Source of the DNA: Patiria miniata
Taxonomy: Eukaryota > Echinodermata > Asteroidea > Valvatida > Asterinidae
DNA: 64,000 bases
Direction of reading: 5' to 3'
NCBI RefSeq assembly: GCF_015706575.1
Contig: NW_024037062.1
Coordinates: forward strand, 4,770,811 to 4,834,810
Positions 33,345 through 44,410 of the stretch are shown one piece after another (within the stretch, counting starts at the first letter, position 1; each line of letters starts with the position of its first letter). Made by a program: the position numbers and the translations under genes. Below the pieces are notes generated by a model. It saw only the letters and a program-made list of their open reading frames with translations, had not been told where the DNA came from and did no database searches.

Positions 33345-36330
33345 ATAAGATGTTTGTGGACAAACACAGGGCTGTTTCGGTAACTTTTTGTGACATGTGA
33401 CATGTAAAGTTTCAAGTACCGGTATATGTTCCATCAAGCAAGAAACTGTTCAATTGAGCACTACGTTCTGTTTATAATAAATGATGGCATATAATATGTG
33501 ATTCCATTCTCATAGGGCTTTGAATGATGACTTCACATGTCACGTGATGGCGTCATGATGACGTCACATAAAGTTTCATCTATAACTATAATATTATGGT
33601 AAAGAAGAACTTAGCCAGAGCATACATCGTTGAAAGCAAGTTCACATCTTTCACCAATTTTAAATTACAAGGCACTTCCCGTTTCAACCAGAAGAAAGGG
33701 TCACGTGATTTTGCACATATTTAAAAAAATGAAGACCCTCAATAATTCTATCAATTCCCGCAAAAATCATGTTCAGGTCTCTCACGGTTGATTTTATATT
33801 GATTTTTAAAGATTAAATCTATTAATCTTTAACGAGACGTCACATAACCCATGGTGACGTCATCATGACGTCACTTCAATTTTCATCTATAACACATCCC
33901 GGTCTAGTTACATGTACATACCAACTTTCAATCCAATTGGACCAGTGGTTCTGTAGATATTGGCCTTCGTAATATGCACGTTTAGTATGACGTCACATGT
34001 CACGTGATGATGTCATCATGAAGTCACTTCAATTTTCATCTATAACACATTCCGGTTCAAGTACATACCAAGTTTCAACCCAATCAGACCTGTAGTTCTG
34101 TAGATATTGGCCTTGAAAATATGCACATTTGATATGGCGTCACGTGATGACTAAATCATGACGTCACTTAAATTTTCATCTAAAACACATCCCAGTTTAG
34201 GTGCATACCAAGTTTCAACCCAATCAGACCTGTAGTTCTGTAGATATTGGCCTTCAAAATATGCAATTTTTAAAATGACGTCACATGTCAGGTGACGACG
34301 TCACATCACGTGATGACGTCATCGTAACGTCACTTAAATTTTCATCTATAACACATCCCGGTTTATAGGTACCGGTACATACCAAGTTTCAACCCAATCG
34401 GACCTGTAGTCATGGAGATATAGGCCTTCAAAATATGCACCTATATTGTGACGTCACATGTCACGTGATGATGTCATCATGACATCACTTAAATTTTCAT
34501 CTATAACACATCCCGGTTTAGGTACATACTAAGTTTCAACCCAATCGGACCTGTAGTCATGGCGATATAGGCCTTCAAAATATGCACCTATATTGTGATG
34601 TCACATGTCACGTAATGACATCATCGTGATGTCATTTAAATTTTTATCTATAACACATTCCGGTTTAGCTACGTACCAACTTTCAATCCAATCGGACCTG
34701 TAGTTCTGGAGATATAGCCCAATCTGTCAGATCTAGCCGAATTCTGCTAGAAAACGGTCACCATAGAAAAATGGCATATAATGTGACGTCACGTGACTCA
34801 TGATGACGTCACGATGATGTCAATGTTCGGCACACAACTTCAGATGCTGGTCTAAGTGTGTGCCAAGTATAAAGTCAATCGGATTGATTTTAGTGCCCTA
34901 AGTGCCGGTAACAAAAAAAAGTGTACAAATGCTATGGGCAAAATGACTGAAAAGGGAAAAAAAAAACTAGAGCTGTATGTCTGTTTGCAAACAGAACACA
35001 GGGCTTTTTCGCATTTTACAAATATTTATGTTTCGTTGGTCCTTTTGCAATCACTTTTCAGAGTGCATCATGCAGTTAAAGGTTGTTCAAAATGCTTAGA
35101 ATAATTCCTAAAATATAATTTTATCACATGACGTCACATGCCCTTCAATGACGTCATCTTTGAAACCCTTCTCAATGCGCATCTTGTCATTGTGGCCTTG
35201 ATTTGAACCAAGTTTAATGTCAATCCGATGAAAAAAGTGTGCAATGTTTTGAAGCAGAATAAAATTATAAATATTTAAAAAATCATTAAAAAAACGATGA
35301 CGTCATCGTGACGTCACTTCGGTTTTTGCATACTAGTACGATTATCTACCTACCCACCAAGTTTCATGACAATCGAACCTTTCCTTATATGTGTTTTGAA
35401 AAATCGCATTTTGATGACGTCATGATAACGCCACGCATTTTTCAAAATTTTGTGCTAATACCTACATTGTATTACCTAACAGACCAAATACAAAAAGAAT
35501 TTTGAATTTTGCATGTTGCGTTCGTGAGATATGGCTAAAAGGTCAAAAAATTCAAATATTCATATAAAATCTCAGGATGACGTCATCATAACGTCATCTC
35601 ATTTTTTACCTACAAAACATCCCGGTCTAGCCACATACCAAGTTTCAACCTAATCGGACTTACAGTTCTGTAGGTATAGGTTTTCAGAATATGCACGTAA
35701 ATTGTCAAAAATCAATAAAAAATTAGGTGACGACGTCATCATGACCGTCAATGATGTCATAGTCTTGGCATAATTTGTGTATGAGGGTCTTCCTTGGCTG
35801 TAACTTTGATGACGATTCCAGATCGCCAAGTTGTAAAAATGGTGGCTTGAAAACGTGTACAAAGTCAATGGGCTAAAAATCCCACTGCAGAAAAACTGCA
35901 CCTTTAAATACGTGATTTGCCTTTAAACTGAAACATTTTTATAAAATATTACTTGATATTCTGACTCTTGGGAATATTTTCAATCAAATGAAAGAGAATA
36001 AAAAATACGATTTTTTTTCCTTCTCATAGTAATTCTCGGCCGAAGTTCAGAACTACTCAGTAAGATACAATGTATATCAGTGTTGTATAGGAAAAGACTG
36101 GTGCAGAAAGCTGTGTACAAAGTCTATGGGAAAAATTAATTATTCATAAAACCATAATAAATCACTTGATGACGTCACCATGACGTCAATCTTCGGGACA
36201 GAACTTTGCTATAGGGACTATGCCTGTGGTAACTTTCAATGATTCCGCATTATGATTTGTTTTTATCAATAATACGGCCCTGACTATGCATGAACATAAA
36301 ATCTGTCAAGTTAGCCGAAAATCGGCTAAA
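33345..36330. repeat. Inverted copy of the CRE/CACGTG-rich satellite
   Basis: From TTTGTGGACAAACACAGGGC onward the block is the reverse complement of the satellite at 16240-19390. It includes the insert 33590-33830, which matches 18900-19165 reversed (ATACATCGTTGAAAGCAAGT and similar). Monomers carry AAGTTTCAACCCAATC(A/G)GAC and TTCATCTATAACACATCC with TGACGTCA and CACGTGA words, spaced near 140-150 bp to about 34880. From 35100 to 36330 the units are more diverged, but still hold paired CGTCATCATGACGTCA words. No conserved ORF. Confidence 0.88.
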
Positions 36331-38171
36331 ACGGTCACTGTGAACAGGATTTGACCTCGGCGGCAACACGTGCGCTGCTGGCTGACTGGCATACGATATG
36401 TACATGTACAACGTACGTGCATGTACATGTACATTGTGGACATCCTGTGCATGTTTTAAAGCAGAGGTATTGTCAACCTGATGTTTTAAGCGTGCGCAGG
36501 GCATGTCCGAGTTCGCTTATTGCCTCAGGAGCTTTGAAATGTTTTAGACCTACCCTTAAATCGACATTTAAAGTAAAAACTACATGTAATATAAAAACTT
36601 CCATGGTTGATTTTTCAGGAATTTTCAAAGGAAAAACAGTCTTTTCATTATAACTTCCGGTCTGATGACGTCTTACGCCTAAAACTTCGCACACGTCTTA
36701 AGAGGGTCAAGGTCATCATATACGCCAATATTTAGGCAATTCCGACAAACTTCGCCACAGACATCTATTCAAAATACATTTTTGAAAATGTTCAACCTGT
36801 CGCTAGAGGGCGCTCGAAGATTGCATGACGTCATCTGTAGATGATTTGAAGAATACTATTACCCAAGAGACGAACACCGTTGAAAGCAAGTTCACATCTA
36901 TTACCACTTTTAAATAATAAGCCACTTCCGGTTTTGGCCTTTTTCGACCGGAAGCAAGGGTCACGTGATTGCACGCACACTAGTCCGGTGGCTTAGAGCT
37001 AATTTTGGGCAAGATTGTGACACGCCGGATTAAAGCACCAAATTTGGTACACTTACTGTATAGGTCCCTAGAAGACATTCTAGAGGGGGGTGCCCGGTTT
37101 TGGGGGCCTAGGTCAAGGTCAGGCCAAGGTCAAAGTTCACAAGGTGTACAATACTGCATATAGTTGTCGTAAATTTCCCCAAAAGTCTGAAATTTAAAGT
37201 TCTGAATAGCATAAAAGGATGTCAGGCAACTATAAGACCAACCATATCAGAAAAAAATCCATCCAAACCTTTTAGTGGCCTATTTATTAGAAAGTTATCT
37301 CCAGAGCACGCACTTAGCCAGACAAAAGAACCGGGTCAGCGCACCTGTGCCCTAATTATCCCGCCAACAATGCGCCCGCCGGAGCTCGGCTGGCGATTTT
37401 ATTATCTTTAGGGTGGGTTGCTGAAATGTCACCCTTCGTGTTTTGGGTACACAGCTTATAATACATCCCCTGTGGGCAAACAAGGAAATAGTGCTTTGCA
37501 CGTGTCAAGCTGGGGCGTGTGTATGCTGCGCCCAGGCCCATTATTTGCATAAACTTAAATATGCATTTACAATTCAAAGACCCATATTTCATTGAATAAA
37601 GACATTAAATATCATAGGTTTTTTTCTTGGAGTTTTTGGTTGTTGAGAATAAGTTTATTTAAAATGATATAAAATCATTTCCTCAATTCTTGGTGACAAA
37701 AGTGCGAGTTGTTACTATAAAAGTGATTTTTTATCCTCAATACTGTGACTAGGAAGTACACTGTTTTGTAGACTTTTATAGATATGCTCGGTTCCTGTTT
37801 GCGAGTTAAGGGTCGGAGAGTCACAATAGCTGACGCCACCCGCCGTGTTTGGGGTTCACGGCTTAATACGTCCCCCATGCAAACAAGGAATCCTTCACTC
37901 TAGCTTCTCTGGTGATTGTTAATCTTTAAATTACTGACGACTGAAGAACAACTGATTGTTGTCAAATACCTGACTTACCTGTGAAGAAATCATGCATGGC
38001 ATGCCGAAATGCTCACGTACATTGACTACATGTACATGTATGGCATATTTTTGCTTGAGGGAATTTGGAATGGCCAAATAACCGAATATTCGAATATTCG
38101 ATCGATTGGAAGGTCGAATATTCGAATATTCAATTATTCGAATTGACTCAGCCCTACTCATCAGGAATTTG
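36331..38171. other. Non-coding; satellite fragments and low-copy repeats
   Basis: 36870-36970 repeats the GTTGAAAGCAAGTTCACATC to GGGTCACGTGATT segment of the satellite insert. 37020-37145 has ACCAAATTTGGTACACTTAC and GGTCAAGGTCAGGCCAAGGT, a style of repeat seen in many invertebrates. Two similar pieces lie at 37380-37500 and 37800-37895 (CACCC(G/T)(C/T)CGTGTTT, CAAACAAGGAA). 38085-38150 is rich in overlapping GAATATTCGAATATTC palindromes. No gene. Confidence 0.5.
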
Positions 38172-38285
38172 ACTCCAGCTCCAGTGCTCATCAGGAATTC
38201 GACATGTGGAATTCCTGATGAGCATTGGAGCTGGAGTTACTCCAGACCCGTGAACGTGGCTTTACAACGCCACGTTCACGGGTCT
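38172..38285. repeat. Two adjacent hairpins at the head of the 186-bp satellite
   Basis: First hairpin: 29-bp arms 38172-38200 and 38209-38237 (ACTCCAGCTCCAGTGCTCAT and its partner, one mismatch, 8-nt loop). Second hairpin: perfect 17-bp arms 38244-38260 and 38269-38285 (AGACCCGTGAACGTGGC / GCCACGTTCACGGGTCT, 8-nt loop). The right arm of the second is also the start of every satellite unit. Confidence 0.9.
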
Positions 38286-39005
38286 AGAGTTACTCAAGCT
38301 ACCATTTTATACAGTTGCAAATACGATTAAGGAAATCGCGATTTCGCCGCACTCCCTATGATGCTGTAACGGTCGAACATTGTCTGACATGGATGTTACA
38401 TCGTCAGACCTCCTCAAGCTACGCGCTCTTATTTCCGTGCACTCGCTATACAACGCCACGTTCACGGGTCTAGAGTTACTCAAGCTACCATTTTATACAG
38501 TTGCAAATACGATTAAGGAAATCGCGATTTCGCCGCACTCCCTATGATGCCGTAACGGTCGAACATTGTCTGACAAGGATGTTACATCGTCAGACCTCCT
38601 CAAGCTACGCGCTCTTATTTCCGCGCACTCGCTATACAACGCCACGTTCACGGGTCTACAGTTACTCAAGCTACCATTTTATACAGTTGCAAATACGATT
38701 AAGGAAATCGCGATTTCGCCGCACTCCCTATGATGCCGTAACGGTCGAACATTGTCTGACATGGATGTTACATCGTCAGACCTCCTCAAGCTACGCGCTC
38801 TTATTTCCGTGCACTCACTATACAACGCCACGTTCACGGGTCTAGAGTTACTCAAGCTACCATTTTATACAGTTGCAAATACGATTTAGAAAATCGTGAT
38901 TTCGCCGCACTCCCTATGACGCCGTAACAGTCGAACGTTGTCTGACATGAATGTTACATCGTCAGACCTCCTCAAGCTACACGCTCCTATTGCTGCGCAC
39001 TCGCC
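38264..39005. repeat. 186-bp satellite, four units
   Basis: ACAACGCCACGTTCACGGGT recurs at 38264, 38450, 38636 and 38822, exactly 186 bp apart. The first three units are about 98 percent identical and the last is more diverged. Because 186 is a multiple of three, an ORF runs through units 2-3 (38501-38845), but it opens and closes at random and has no domain. Confidence 0.95.
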
Positions 39006-40776
39006 TTTAAGTTATATTTTGCAAGGCGTGCATTCTAAAAAATTACATACATTCACTGGGATCGAACTTTAACCAGAAGCCGAACAAATGTGGAAATTCC
39101 TATCGGGAATTCTGGCAAAAAATTGAAAACAACGGCATTTTACAGCTTATTACTAAGTAAAAATGCAGCCAGATGCTTCCGGACCTGCAGAAGTCGAAAA
39201 TATGACCGAAAGGTGACCTTTCTTGGTCTCCCAATATCATCAGCATTATAGTCAAGATGTCATAGGCCTAGCCCAGAATGGGACCGTGAGTGCATAAAAA
39301 CGTGCAAAATTACTACCGACGTTTTTTTACTCACCATTAGGCTAATTAATGCCCACACAACACATACATCAAAATGATAAAGTTGCAAGCATGTCACCTA
39401 CGAAATTTGAGACCTTAAATCCAATTTTAAGGCAAGTTTTTGGCAGTTCAAAAACCATCCACGTCAATCTCCATGCTCTGGAAATGGGTGTGTGATTCCC
39501 AATGTATTCTGGGTAGGTGTAGGAAGTGCCTTGCAGCTTACTTGTTTTTTAATTGATAGCCAAATGAACACAGCGCCCTCTGTTAAAAAATGAAACATTC
39601 TACATTCACTCAGATCAACAAGAGGGCGCTGTTTTATCTACAAGATGAAAATGTTCTAGCTAGGGAGTTTTTTTGCACAATGCATTGCAGTACACATCAA
39701 CATGATGTCTCACGTTTGGATTTCGATAACTCTCTGCAAAATTAGAATTAAAAGCTGAATTTTTGGTGATGCAATGCTCACAACAGCAACTTTGCGAGGC
39801 ATAAGTTTCGGGGATTATTGAGGAAACTGTAGTGAGTAAAATTTCCAGATTCATTTTTACACGTACACGTATCAAAATTTCAACATGAAATTCACAAAAA
39901 TTAGACATCTGAAAAAGGCAGCACTTTCTGACTAGCCTATAAAGAGGGTGAGTATGCTTCTAAAGCAAAAAAATCCTACAAACTAAGCCTAAATGTGAAA
40001 ATCAAAATTTGGCAACGTCGACACGATTTTTGTACATGTGGATGTGTGGCCTATGTTTACGGAGGCAGTCCAGTAAATAGGCCACATTTATGGGGCTATC
40101 ATAGGCCTAGATAAGAATTTGCAGTTTCTACAAGGTTGTAAAACTTATGTTGCAACTAAAAAGACACATGTCTTCTATTATTATGAAATTTGTTTGATCA
40201 TAAGTTTTAAAATCCGACATCTTAAAAACTGTCTCTGTTGATTGGTCTATTTATGTAAAAAATATGTAAATATTGGCCTTTGTATAAATCTCCACAACAG
40301 GATATTGAAAATAATCTTGAAATTACGAAATGTATTGGCATTGAAAAAAAAAAGGAAAAAGAAAGAAAATACGTTTGAAAAGCTCAGGAAATATATTTTC
40401 CTAAAGCCAACAAGTCTAAGTTATTAAAAAAAAAATTAATATTGAGTTACATGGCCCAGACAGCACATATTTTTCATGAAGCGTCCCCTGCGCAGAATTA
40501 GGCAGGATTCTTTTCTACAACGCCAAAACTGCACGCTTTGGAATTCCCCGCTTGCTGCCACAAATAAAGAGACCCAAGTTACTCCTAGAACTATGAGGCT
40601 CCACGTATCCACTACGTGGAGCCTCATACTTGTCATAGTTCTTGAAGTAGCCCTAAGTAACAGTCCTGAATCCTCTAATTTCAATATAATTTTGCACACC
40701 CCCTAGGCTAGGGAGTTAGGGTTAATCGGTACGGTGGATGATCATTCATAATCCATAAACCAACAAGATAAGTTTT
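39006..40776. other. Non-coding; one perfect hairpin
   Basis: AT-rich, without a gene. 40593-40607 and 40613-40627 form a perfect 15-bp hairpin with a 5-nt loop (ATGAGGCTCCACGTA / TACGTGGAGCCTCAT). Flanking words (CTAGAACTATG / CATAGTTCTTG) extend the symmetry, so this may be a decayed foldback element. Confidence 0.55.
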
Positions 40777-41368
40777 GGTAATCCTTACTTTTAGGACCCC
40801 GTTCCTATATAGGAAGGGAAAGACTCACCAAAACAGTTGACTTAATGACACTCATAATTGACATTCTGATATTTCTTGACACATCTGAACAATTGGCAAT
40901 GACACCTTCTTGAATATCAGCAGGTTTAATTTTGTGGAAAGAGGGCAGGGCTTTGATTTATGAGGGAAATTTTGGGGTAAAGGGCGACGATGACAACCAG
41001 AAAACAGACTCCAAAACCAAGATGGCAAACATGAAAGCTCGATGCAATGAAAGCTCGATGCTGATTGGCTGATAAAAAATAAACATCTTATTTATTTTTT
41101 TAGCAGCCAATCAGCATTCGGCTTTCATTATGTAAGGCTTTCACTACTTGTGTTGTGAGAACTACAACTTGACGTCTGACTGCAAAAAAAGGTAGGAAAG
41201 TCACATTTTCTTTGAAAGTGCTTTCAAAATTACAACTAACTTGAGTTTATGAAGAAAAAAGACTGCTTTAGCCTGCAAAAGTCACTTTGGTACTGGAAAG
41301 TCATCTGCAAAAGTCAGTTTTGAACAGAACTCATAAAAAATAGAGGTGTCCTAAAAGTAAGGATTACC
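40777..41368. mobile_element. 592-bp TIR element with 8-bp target duplication
   Basis: The target word TAAGTTTT flanks both sides (40769-40776 and 41369-41376). The ends are GGTAATCCTTACTTTTAGGA and its reverse complement. The 8-bp duplication fits the hAT or P superfamilies; the TIR sequence does not let me choose. Inside is a second, 22-bp inverted repeat at about 41039-41060 and 41105-41126 (AAAGCTCGATGCTGATTGGC). Non-autonomous. Confidence 0.85.
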
Positions 41369-41475
41369 TAAGTTTTGTTGAGGAAAACAGTGGCTGCTTT
41401 GCTATTTTTAAGCTACTTGGTTGCAAAGCCTTATCTGCGCAGATATAGGATCGAGGATAGTTGAAATGTACCTAC

Positions 41476-41595
41476 CTCCGCATCTTCGTCGGGTTCGAAC
41501 TTCATTCCTCCTCCACCAATCACGTGCACTATTGCCCCATTAATAAACAGGACGGCGATGATGAAGACGAACTTGCAGAGGAGCTCACGAATCAT
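41476..41595 (-). CDS. MZB1-like: Signal-peptide first coding exon, probably of the MZB1-like gene
   Basis: A 120-nt minus-strand exon: an ATG at 41595 and exactly 40 codons to a donor GAG|GTAGGT. The first 20 residues, MIRELLCKFVFIIAVLFING, form a classic signal peptide (basic n-region, hydrophobic core, small residues at the end). An acidic linker ending KFEPDEDAE follows. The donor is phase 0, as is the acceptor of the MZB1-like exon at 15002, and MZB1 is a secretory-pathway protein with an acidic stretch at this place. The sequence to its right becomes CG-rich (about 41770-41900), as expected near a promoter. It could belong to another secreted protein whose exons I did not recognise. Confidence 0.6.
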
Positions 41596-42294
41596 AATGT
41601 TCGACGTTTTCGCAAGCCAAAGGTTTCGTTTTGAATACTGTGCCCTGAGAACTGCAATTATCTTTCTGTTGTTTAACTTTGACCAAGTGGGCCGGCCCTT
41701 GACTTTGTAGAATCACATCACAAACTGACCATGGAGTGCACCTTCCCACTGCTATACCATCGCCCGTGACCATAATGCGCGACGCGGACAAATTGCTTAC
41801 GGACACGTGTATTTACGGTGCGCGGGCCCGGGTACGGGTTATTTCAACCTCGTCCCCAGGGTGTCGAGCAGTACGCGCCCACCACTACCTGCTCTCTCAC
41901 CCCTAGGCCCTGGTATTGCATGTATTGGATCATTTGCATGTGCAAGATTTTTGCACACGTATGCAAATGAGGAACAGTCTGGTGCCTGGATATGCGTTAC
42001 ACATTAGCGTTTGTTTTTGTATGCGGTGTCTGGGGTAAAAACAGAGTCAATTCGTAGCAGCGCGAGCACGGCGTGAGTTACGAAAACACGATATTTGAAA
42101 TCAAACTGTTACGATCTTATCGAGACAACATGCAGTATCATATTTCATATTAATATGAGCAACTTGGAAAGGAAATTAGTATTTTCGAGAAGGCGTGGAC
42201 GAATGATCGTGAAAACACGTACTGCACGTTGTGAAGCACCAAGTACACGATAAAAACCATTACTAGCCAATTGCGGTATCCAATCACTGATCTC
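41596..42294. other. Putative 5' region of the signal-peptide exon, then repeat sequence
   Basis: 41770-41900 is relatively CG-rich and may hold the promoter, but no TATA box or initiator is convincing. From 41846 the words CAACCTCGTCCCCAGGGTGT and GCAGTACGCGCCCACCACTA recur near 42967-43020. Their inverse (CTGGGGACGAGGTTG) stands at 42846-42860, so this is an interspersed repeat with mirrored ends. Confidence 0.5.
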
Positions 42295-42767
42295 TATATA
42301 AAGACTGGATAGCTAATACAGAGCCGCACAATGTACGAATTTGACGCCATATTGGTGAGACCGGCTGGTGATCTACAAAGGACAAGTTGCCGTCTTTATA
42401 GACAGCATGATTTCTTTTGTAACGTCGCGGTTCACTTGACTTATATTTTGACCACCATCACTGACCAAGGTTAACTACAATTTTTTTAACGTCGTGGTTA
42501 CTAAAATGCCGCAAATATAACTTTTTCGGCGTTTTGAAATAATAATCACTACGGAAGTGTGTCCCGTTTAGAACATCATAATATGTGTACGTGACCAAAA
42601 TGCGCGTCAACTGTTGATACAACGCGCGCGTATTTACGCGTAGATCGTTCGTATTATACGCGGCCATCTTCGTGAGACCGGGGGCGAATTGGTCAATATG
42701 CGAAGTCTACTGTGTGAATGTTGTATGCTTATCCGCTATCCAGTCTTTATATAGAGAGAGATCAGTG
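42295..42767. mobile_element. hAT-type MITE, copy 1 (intact, 473 bp)
   Basis: The target duplication TATCCAAT lies at 42287-42294 and 42768-42775. The TIRs begin CACTGATCTCTATATAAAGA and mirror at the right end (TCTTTATATAGAGAGAGATC, then AGTG). The body shares ATGTACGAATTTGACGCCAT and ACAACGCGCGCGTATTTACG with copy 2 at 50935-51941. It encodes no transposase. The flanks resemble 46567-46795, which has no element at this position and so acts as an empty site. Confidence 0.93.
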
Positions 42768-43053
42768 TATCCAATCAGGATACAGGAAGAAAGTTTCCTA
42801 TCCAGGGTTTACTATTGGAAACGCGGTTGGAAATAAAGTAAGCACTGGGGACGAGGTTGGGGTTATTTACGGTCGCGATTGTTTTTCTGTACCACACTTA
42901 TTCGCTGCAGTGCTATAGGGAATTACGCTGGAGGGCGCTATGTATACGTGGATGCTGGGTGTGATCAACCTCGTTCCCAGGGTGTCAAGCAGTACGCGCC
43001 CACTACTACCTCCTCTCTCCTCTCTCAAATCATGGTATTGGACACAGTAGTTA
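42768..43053. other. Repeat sequence flanking the MITE
   Basis: 42776-42870 (GAAAGTTTCCTATCCAGGGT, TTACTATTGGAAACG, AATAAAGTAAGCACTGG) continues the interspersed repeat interrupted by the MITE. 42967-43020 repeats the CAACCTCGTTCCCAGGGTGT word. No gene. Confidence 0.6.
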
Positions 43054-43994
43054 ATCCCGGGACATACCGTTATTTCGTTATACCGTTTTGCATTTCCTCA
43101 AAAACAAAAACAGTAAACGCACCGTTGACCGTTTATTCGTTTTACAGTTTTGTAAAACAGTCAAACGGTATTAGGTCACAAAAAACAATGACCTTTTTGT
43201 TGTTTTTCTTAATTGTTGAAAGCGATAAATGGTTAGCTGCTTCATTTCAGAGTGTTGTTTTACAAGAACATGACAATGAAAAACGGTCAATAGTCCTGTC
43301 GACCATTTTTTGAGTTAGGTTCGGCAATTAAGCAATACACTATAGAAATGTTAATGCGTCCTAATGGGATCGAGTCATTGCCTGGGACCCAAATTACCCT
43401 CCTCACATTTCGTTCTCACGACATAGTTTTCGAACTGGCTATTGAAGAGCCGCGCCGAACTCCAATTTCCTTCAAATATCTGCAACTTTTTCAAACGTAT
43501 TACCATCCTGTATCCATTGTAAAAAGTAATGTCCTCCCTTGAAGTTTTCCAGCGCCATTTTTGCTTGCAACTCTTAAGCCCCACCAACTGAGAAAGGGGT
43601 CAGGGTCACGCCAGGAATCATCACACCACGCATTATGCCGAGGTAACACTTTTTCATGTAAAGCATGGTCCCCCCCCACCCCCCTTGCCCAGCACCACAA
43701 AATGCACCACGGACTGTTCACTATGACACTGAAATAAAAAAACAGTCTGTATTCAATACTGACCGTTTTGCTATTTTTCAAAGTTATTTGTGTAAAACTG
43801 TAAAACAAAAATCATTGATCGTTATGCTGTAATGAATTTTATTAAACTTATAAAACAGAGAAACCGTATTTATCTTAATACCGTTTGACCGTTTTACAAA
43901 ACTGTAAAACGATAAAACGGTCAATGGTTTGTTTACTGTTTTTGTTTTGAGGAAATGCAAAACGGTAAAACGAAATAACGGTATGTCCCGGGAT
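43054..43994. mobile_element. 941-bp TIR element with TA target duplication
   Basis: ATCCCGGGACATACCGTTAT at the left is mirrored at the right end (ATAACGGTATGTCCCGGGAT). TIRs extend about 120 bp and are rich in ACCGTTTT and AAACGGT words. TA stands on both sides, fitting Tc1/mariner-like or similar insertion. A further, partial copy lies at 55858-56320 in reverse orientation and shares the interior (CTCGGCATAATGCGTGGTGT). No complete transposase frame is seen. Confidence 0.8.
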
Positions 43995-44260
43995 TACAGT
44001 TGCATACTGTGCAAGATTTCACGAAAAAAACAAAGTTCACGAAAAAAACAAAGTTCACGGAACGAGAATTAAAACATCAGAGAAGAAGGGGAGATCCGGA
44101 GACGTCAAAGGACTGCAACAGGCGGGAAACTTCCGGAAGAAAGCAACTCATCAGGGGACAGCGAGGGGTGTGATGAAGGAATTAAGCTGATGTGATGGAG
44201 GAAGCTAGCGAACAGAAAATCGTCACACAGCTCCACAATGGTAGAAGTAGTAGTGCACAG

Positions 44261-44386
44261 CTAGGTCTCGTCCTCGTCCAAAATGACAAACGGCAGGAGA
44301 ACCTGTGCCAGGAAAATGATGGGTTTACAAAATAATGAAAGTGTAACAGCGGTGATTCCAGTCCAGAGCAAGGAGAGTGATGTACT
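44261..44386 (-). CDS. Exon-like segment with a membrane-spanning stretch and stop (unassigned)
   Basis: On the minus strand an acceptor (CTTTCCTTGCTCTGGTGTAG) precedes 41 codons and a stop: STSLSLLWTGITAVTLSLFC, then KPIIFLAQ and VLLPFVILDEDET. The first 28 residues are hydrophobic enough to span a membrane and the tail is acidic, so it could be the last exon of a membrane protein. The first 84 nt are repeated at 46247-46330, where a perfect donor follows instead. I do not recognise the family. A chance hydrophobic ORF within a repeat is a real alternative. Confidence 0.3.
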   Translation of the reverse strand, partial: STSLSLLWTGITAVTLSLFCKPIIFLAQVLLPFVILDEDET

Positions 44387-44410
44387 CTACACCAGAGCAA
44401 GGAAAGGAAT

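Larger units (their letters stand above)
15003..41475 (-). other. Inferred 26.5-kb intron of the MZB1-like gene
   Basis: It lies between the signal-peptide exon (donor GAG|GTAGGT at 41476/41475) and the MZB1-like exon (acceptor at 15003). Both junctions are phase 0, both exons are on the minus strand, and the protein logic fits (signal peptide, acidic linker, CDAC). Everything in between is repeat or non-coding, with no competing host exon. The join is inference, since another short exon could lie between them. Confidence 0.5.

Noticed and set aside
38501-38845. 114-codon ORF in the 186-bp satellite
   Set aside because: The period is a multiple of three, so any open frame repeats; there is no start context, domain or homologue.
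43500-43808. 102-codon minus-strand ORF with LPRHNAWCDDSWRDPDP
   Set aside because: A similar text appears in the half copy at 56188, but it lies in the interior of a non-autonomous TIR element, and I see no transposase motif.
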